This document shows, piece by piece, positions 60,781 through 64,000 of a DNA stretch of 64,000 nt. The position numbers were made by a program, and so were the translations under genes. How positions within the stretch are numbered: position 1 is the first letter of the stretch; each line of letters begins with the position of its first letter. The DNA is from Massilistercora timonensis (lineage in GTDB: Bacteria; Bacillota; Clostridia; Lachnospirales; Lachnospiraceae): the NCBI RefSeq assembly GCF_900312975.1, contig NZ_LT990039.1, positions 1,984,001 to 2,048,000 of the forward strand. Reading direction: 5' to 3'. Below the pieces are notes generated by a model. The model was not told the DNA's origin and ran no database searches. It saw nothing but the letters and a program-made list of their open reading frames with translations.

Positions 60781-60830
60781 AGAGGCGTACCAGACAGACA
60801 ATTACAATGGATACGCACAGGAGGTAGCAT

Positions 60831-61064
60831 ATGCGCCAGTATGAGACAAAAGTAAGAGAGACGGAAGAGATCGCGAAGATCGTATGTAATAAATGCGGCC
60901 GGGAGATTCCGGTGGTGGAAGGGGTCCCCAGGGAGGATGTGCTGGAAGTGGAGAAGCACTGGGGATATTTCTCCCACAAGGACGGCCGGACAGACCGGTT
61001 TGATCTGTGCGAGGATTGTTACGATGCGTTCGTGAAGAGTTTCCGCGTTAAGATAGGAGATTAA
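60831..61064 (+). CDS. Small four-Cys protein, unknown function
   Basis: 77 residues. Cys pairs C19/C22 (VCNKCGREIP) and C60/C63 (LCEDCYDAF) form a likely zinc ribbon. The middle HWGYFSHKDGRTDRFD is aromatic and charged. AGGAGGTAGCAT precedes the ATG. It lies seven bases before rnz. Not assigned to any named family. Confidence 0.8.
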   Translation: MRQYETKVRETEEIAKIVCNKCGREIPVVEGVPREDVLEVEKHWGYFSHKDGRTDRFDLCEDCYDAFVKSFRVKIGD

Positions 61065-61071
61065 TAGGAAA

Positions 61072-61980
61072 ATGTTGGATGTATGTTTGCTTGGGACAGG
61101 CGGGATGATGCCGCTGCCTTACCGGTGGCTCACCGCGCTGATGGTGAGATATAACGGCAGCAGTCTTCTGATCGACTGCGGAGAGGGGACGCAGATCGCG
61201 ATCAAGGAGAGAGGATGGAGCTTTAAACCCATCGATGTGATCTGCTTTACCCATTATCACGGAGACCACGTAAGCGGGCTTCCGGGATTGTTGCTCACCA
61301 TGGGAAATGCGGACCGGACGGAACCTCTGACCCTGATCGGCCCCAAGGGGCTGGAGCGGGTGGTGAACGCCCTTAGGGTGATCGCGCCGGAACTGCCGTT
61401 TCCCATCAAATGTATAGAGATCAACGGACCGGAGCAGACCTTTGAGATGAATGGTTACCGGCTGAAGGCCTTCCGGGTGAACCACAATGTGCTCTGCTAC
61501 GGGTATGCTCTGGAGGTGGACCGGGCGGGCAAGTTTGACGTGGAGCGGGCCAATGCGGCCGGGATCCCGCAGAGGTTCTGGGGGATCCTGCAGAAAGGGG
61601 AGACGGTGGAGGATGACGGGAACGTCTACACACCGGATATGGTGCTGGGCCCTCCCAGGAAAGGGTTGAAGGTGACCTATTCCACAGATACCCGGCCCAC
61701 TGATTCCATCCGGGAAAATGCGGCGGGATCGGATCTCTTCATTTGCGAAGGAATGTACGGGGAGAAGGATAAGCAGAAGAAAGCCAAAGAATATAAGCAC
61801 ATGACTTTCTACGAGGCGGCGCAGATCGCCAAAGACGCGGATGTGGCGGAAATGTGGCTTACCCATTACAGCCCGTCCCTGACAAAGCCGGAAGAATATA
61901 TGGATGAGGTGCGGGCTATCTTTCCCCGGACAGTAGCGGCGAAAGACGGGCGTACGATGGAACTTGTTTTTACAGACTGA
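61072..61980 (+). CDS. rnz: Ribonuclease Z
   Basis: 302 residues, metallo-beta-lactamase fold. Metal motif [17 protein letters not shown]-type strand [12 protein letters not shown], and late His in [10 protein letters not shown]. RNase Z trims the 3' end of tRNAs lacking an encoded CCA; the tRNA-Ser at the end of the window is such a substrate. Confidence 0.93.
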   Translation: MLDVCLLGTGGMMPLPYRWLTALMVRYNGSSLLIDCGEGTQIAIKERGWSFKPIDVICFTHYHGDHVSGLPGLLLTMGNADRTEPLTLIGPKGLERVVNALRVIAPELPFPIKCIEINGPEQTFEMNGYRLKAFRVNHNVLCYGYALEVDRAGKFDVERANAAGIPQRFWGILQKGETVEDDGNVYTPDMVLGPPRKGLKVTYSTDTRPTDSIRENAAGSDLFICEGMYGEKDKQKKAKEYKHMTFYEAAQIAKDADVAEMWLTHYSPSLTKPEEYMDEVRAIFPRTVAAKDGRTMELVFTD

Positions 61981-61997
61981 GCAGGGAGGAACAAGAG

Positions 61998-63017
61998 ATG
62001 GAAGATACACTGATCCTGGCAATTGAGAGTTCCTGTGACGAGACCGCGGCGGCGGTGGTCAGAAATGGAAGAGAAGTCCTCTCCAACGTGATCTCCTCCC
62101 AGATCGATCTCCATACTCTCTATGGCGGCGTTGTGCCGGAGATCGCTTCCAGGAAACATATTGAGCGGATCAACCAGGTGATCGAAGAAGCGCTGAGCAC
62201 AGCGGGGGTTTCCCTGGCGCAGACGGACGCGGTGGCGGTCACCTACGGCCCCGGTCTGGTGGGAGCCCTGCTTGTGGGCGTGGCGGAGGCGAAGGCCATT
62301 GCTTACGCGGCGGGGAAGCCGCTGGTGGGCGTACATCATATTGAAGGACACATTGCAGCGAACTTTATCGAGCATCCGGAACTGGAACCGCCTTTTCTGT
62401 CCCTGGTGGTGTCCGGCGGACACACCCATCTGGTGCGGGTAGAAGATTACGGGGTATTCACGATCCTGGGAAGAACAAGAGACGATGCGGCGGGGGAGGC
62501 CTTTGACAAGGTTGCCCGGGCCATCGGGCTTGGATATCCGGGAGGCCCCAAGATCGACCGGGTTGCCAGAGAAGGAGACCCGGAGGCGATCGCATTTCCC
62601 AGGACTCATATGGAAGACGCACCTTATGATTTCAGCTTCAGCGGCCTGAAATCGGCGGTGCTGAATTATATCAACGGCTGCCGGATGAAAGGGCAGGAAT
62701 ACCGGCAGGCGGATATTGCCGCCTCTTTCCAGAAGGCGGTGACCGATGTGCTGGTGGGAAACGCTATGCGCGCGGTGGAAGAATACCATGCGGACCGGTT
62801 TGCCATCGCCGGAGGAGTGGCGGCCAACTCGGCGCTTCGCCAGGCTATGAAAGAAGCCTGCGAAGAACGGGACGTAAAACTGTATTACCCGTCGCCGGTG
62901 TATTGTACGGACAATGCAGCGATGATCGGCGTGGCGGGATACTATGAATATCGGAAAGGGGTTCGGCACGGGCTGGATCTGAACGCCATACCGAATCTCA
63001 GGCTGGGAGAGCGGTAG
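61998..63017 (+). CDS. tsaD: tRNA t6A transferase TsaD
   Basis: 339 residues. [20 protein letters not shown] at the N-terminus, iron ligands in [10 protein letters not shown], and SGGHTHLV and [10 protein letters not shown]. It transfers the threonylcarbamoyl group to A37. AGGGAGGAAC precedes the ATG. tsaE, tsaB and tsaD are all within 5 kb; tsaC is not in the window. Confidence 0.97.
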   Translation: MEDTLILAIESSCDETAAAVVRNGREVLSNVISSQIDLHTLYGGVVPEIASRKHIERINQVIEEALSTAGVSLAQTDAVAVTYGPGLVGALLVGVAEAKAIAYAAGKPLVGVHHIEGHIAANFIEHPELEPPFLSLVVSGGHTHLVRVEDYGVFTILGRTRDDAAGEAFDKVARAIGLGYPGGPKIDRVAREGDPEAIAFPRTHMEDAPYDFSFSGLKSAVLNYINGCRMKGQEYRQADIAASFQKAVTDVLVGNAMRAVEEYHADRFAIAGGVAANSALRQAMKEACEERDVKLYYPSPVYCTDNAAMIGVAGYYEYRKGVRHGLDLNAIPNLRLGER

Positions 63018-63019
63018 AT

Positions 63020-63760
63020 ATGAAGAAGAAGCATTGCACGGCCATTGTGCTGTCGGCGGGACAGGGCAAACGGATGGGAGCCTCTGTACAGAAACAGTAT
63101 ATTGAATTGAAGGGGAATCCTCTGATCTGCTACACGTTGGCGGCGTTCCAGGAATCGCAGGTCATTGACGATATCATCCTGGTGGTTGGAGAAGGCCAGG
63201 AGGACTATGTCTACGACCAGATCGTGCAGAAATATCATTTCTATAAGGTGCGGGCCATTGTAAGAGGCGGAGAGGAGCGGTATGCTTCTGTATGGCAGGG
63301 GCTGAAAATCATTAAGAACGGAGCGGTCCCGGAAGTCTATCCGGACGGCTACATCTTTATCCACGACGGGGCAAGGCCCTTTGTGGATGAGGGGATCCTT
63401 AAGAGAGCCTATGAGACGGTGGATCAGTACCGGGCCTGCGTGGCGGGAATGCCCAGCAAAGATACGGTGAAGCTGGCAGATGAAAATGGATTTGCCCGTG
63501 TGACACCAGACCGGCGGGATGTGTGGACGATCCAGACGCCCCAGGTATTTGAGAGCAGGCTGATCATCGATGCGTATGACGCTTTGATGAAGCAGGAAAA
63601 TGTCCAGGTGACGGACGACGCGATGGTGGTGGAGCAGACCAGCGATGTCCCGGTGAAACTTTTTGAGGGTTCCTATGAGAACATCAAGATCACCACTCCG
63701 GAAGACCTGGAGATCGCGGAGGTCTTTCTGAAAAGACGTTTTGAAACCGCCCTGGATTAG
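63020..63760 (+). CDS. ispD: 2-C-methyl-D-erythritol 4-phosphate cytidylyltransferase
   Basis: 246 residues. CTP-binding LSAGQGKRMGASVQKQYIEL, IHDGARPFVDEG and VWTIQTPQVFES are the IspD hallmarks. Third step of the MEP isoprenoid pathway, feeding among others the undecaprenyl carrier recycled by UppP. Begins two bases after tsaD. Confidence 0.94.
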   Translation: MKKKHCTAIVLSAGQGKRMGASVQKQYIELKGNPLICYTLAAFQESQVIDDIILVVGEGQEDYVYDQIVQKYHFYKVRAIVRGGEERYASVWQGLKIIKNGAVPEVYPDGYIFIHDGARPFVDEGILKRAYETVDQYRACVAGMPSKDTVKLADENGFARVTPDRRDVWTIQTPQVFESRLIIDAYDALMKQENVQVTDDAMVVEQTSDVPVKLFEGSYENIKITTPEDLEIAEVFLKRRFETALD

Positions 63761-63808
63761 CCGGCAGCCGGCGGTTGGCGATTTGTGGCAAAAAATAAGG
63801 ATTTTGTA

Positions 63809-63837
63809 TTGACGCTGGATTTTGGGTGTGGTACAAT
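63809..63837 (+). promoter_or_regulatory. Promoter of tRNA-Ser
   Basis: TTGACG (63809-63814), 17 bases, TACAAT (63832-63837) with TGG before it. Directly upstream of the tRNA gene. Confidence 0.8.
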
Positions 63838-63874
63838 GTCAATTGTCGCTGAGAGAAACGACGGATTTTGATAT

Positions 63875-63960
63875 GGAGAGGTATCGAAGTGGTCATAACG
63901 AGGCGGTCTTGAAAACCGTTTGTCCGCAAGGGCGCGTGGGTTCGAATCCCACCCTCTCCG
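63875..63960 (+). tRNA. tRNA-Ser (anticodon UGA)
   Basis: Acceptor arms GGAGAGG (63875-63881) and CCTCTCC (63953-63959) pair fully, with discriminator G 63960. The anticodon stem GCGGT/ACCGT encloses CTTGAAA with TGA at 63910-63912, and GTGGGTTCGAATCCCAC is the T arm. The long variable arm (about TTGTCCGCAAGGGCG) is typical of serine tRNA. CCA is not encoded. Confidence 0.95.
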
Positions 63961-64000
63961 CTTGGAAACTACCAGGCGGCAGCGGCGGTGGTTTTCAGTT

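Overview
The window reads as a chromosomal segment of a low-oxygen gut Firmicute, most likely a member of the Lachnospiraceae. The reasons are the clostridial extended spc operon (with a KOW-domain gene between map and infA), a glutamate-synthase-linked [FeFe] hydrogenase, an ECF transporter, strong AGGAGG ribosome-binding sites, extended -10 promoters and near-complete co-orientation of genes on the + strand. No species call is possible from the sequence alone.

1-11.0 kb is ribosomal: rplN(end)-rplX-rplE-rpsZ-rpsH-rplF-rplR-rpsE-rpmD-rplO-secY-adk-map-KOW-infA, then a promoter, then rpmJ-rpsM-rpsK-rpsD-rpoA-rplQ and a strong terminator. Several spacers are unusually long and carry a repeated hairpin. 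11-15.7 kb holds a small gene resembling the N-terminus of the D-proline reductase proprotein PrdA (- strand) and a MacAB-like efflux system. 15.9-19.5 kb is an electron-bifurcation-type pair: a NuoF/GltD-like flavoprotein overlapping an [FeFe] hydrogenase. 19.5-23 kb holds a coiled-coil cell wall hydrolase (- strand), a DUF1444-like protein, a HAD phosphatase and uppP.

23-35 kb is transport: an amino-acid ABC operon, yitT, a group II intron placed directly behind a terminator, and the complete pstSCAB-phoU-phoB-phoR phosphate operon behind Pho-box-like repeats. Both solute-binding proteins here (amino acid and phosphate) have their domain segments in circularly permuted order, cut near the hinge between lobes. 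I consider this the most striking observation. A REP-like palindrome occurs four times (23.0, 25.7, 28.7 and 51.1 kb).

35-45 kb is accessory: an XRE regulator, three tandem copies of an Rpn/PD-(D/E)XK nuclease gene (only the middle copy complete), paired bacterial PH-domain membrane proteins, a NadM-like nucleotidyltransferase, an AlbA_2/ATPase regulator, and an 898-residue Tet(M)-like GTPase fused to a YacP/Rae1-type NYN nuclease domain. 45-51 kb holds a second two-component system, a cyclophilin, an EamA exporter and ecfA1-ecfA2-ecfT. 51-57 kb groups truA, a cysteine-desulfurase-like enzyme, an HgdB/double-cubane-type protein, a DUF3343 putative Se/S carrier and two G3E (CobW) GTPases, one with a His-rich loop and one fused to a YcgQ-like (DUF1980) domain; this suggests a metal, sulfur or selenium handling locus. 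57-64 kb holds a VOC enzyme, the t6A tRNA-modification genes tsaE-tsaB-rimI-tsaD with a threonine aldolase inserted, rnz, ispD and a tRNA-Ser(UGA).
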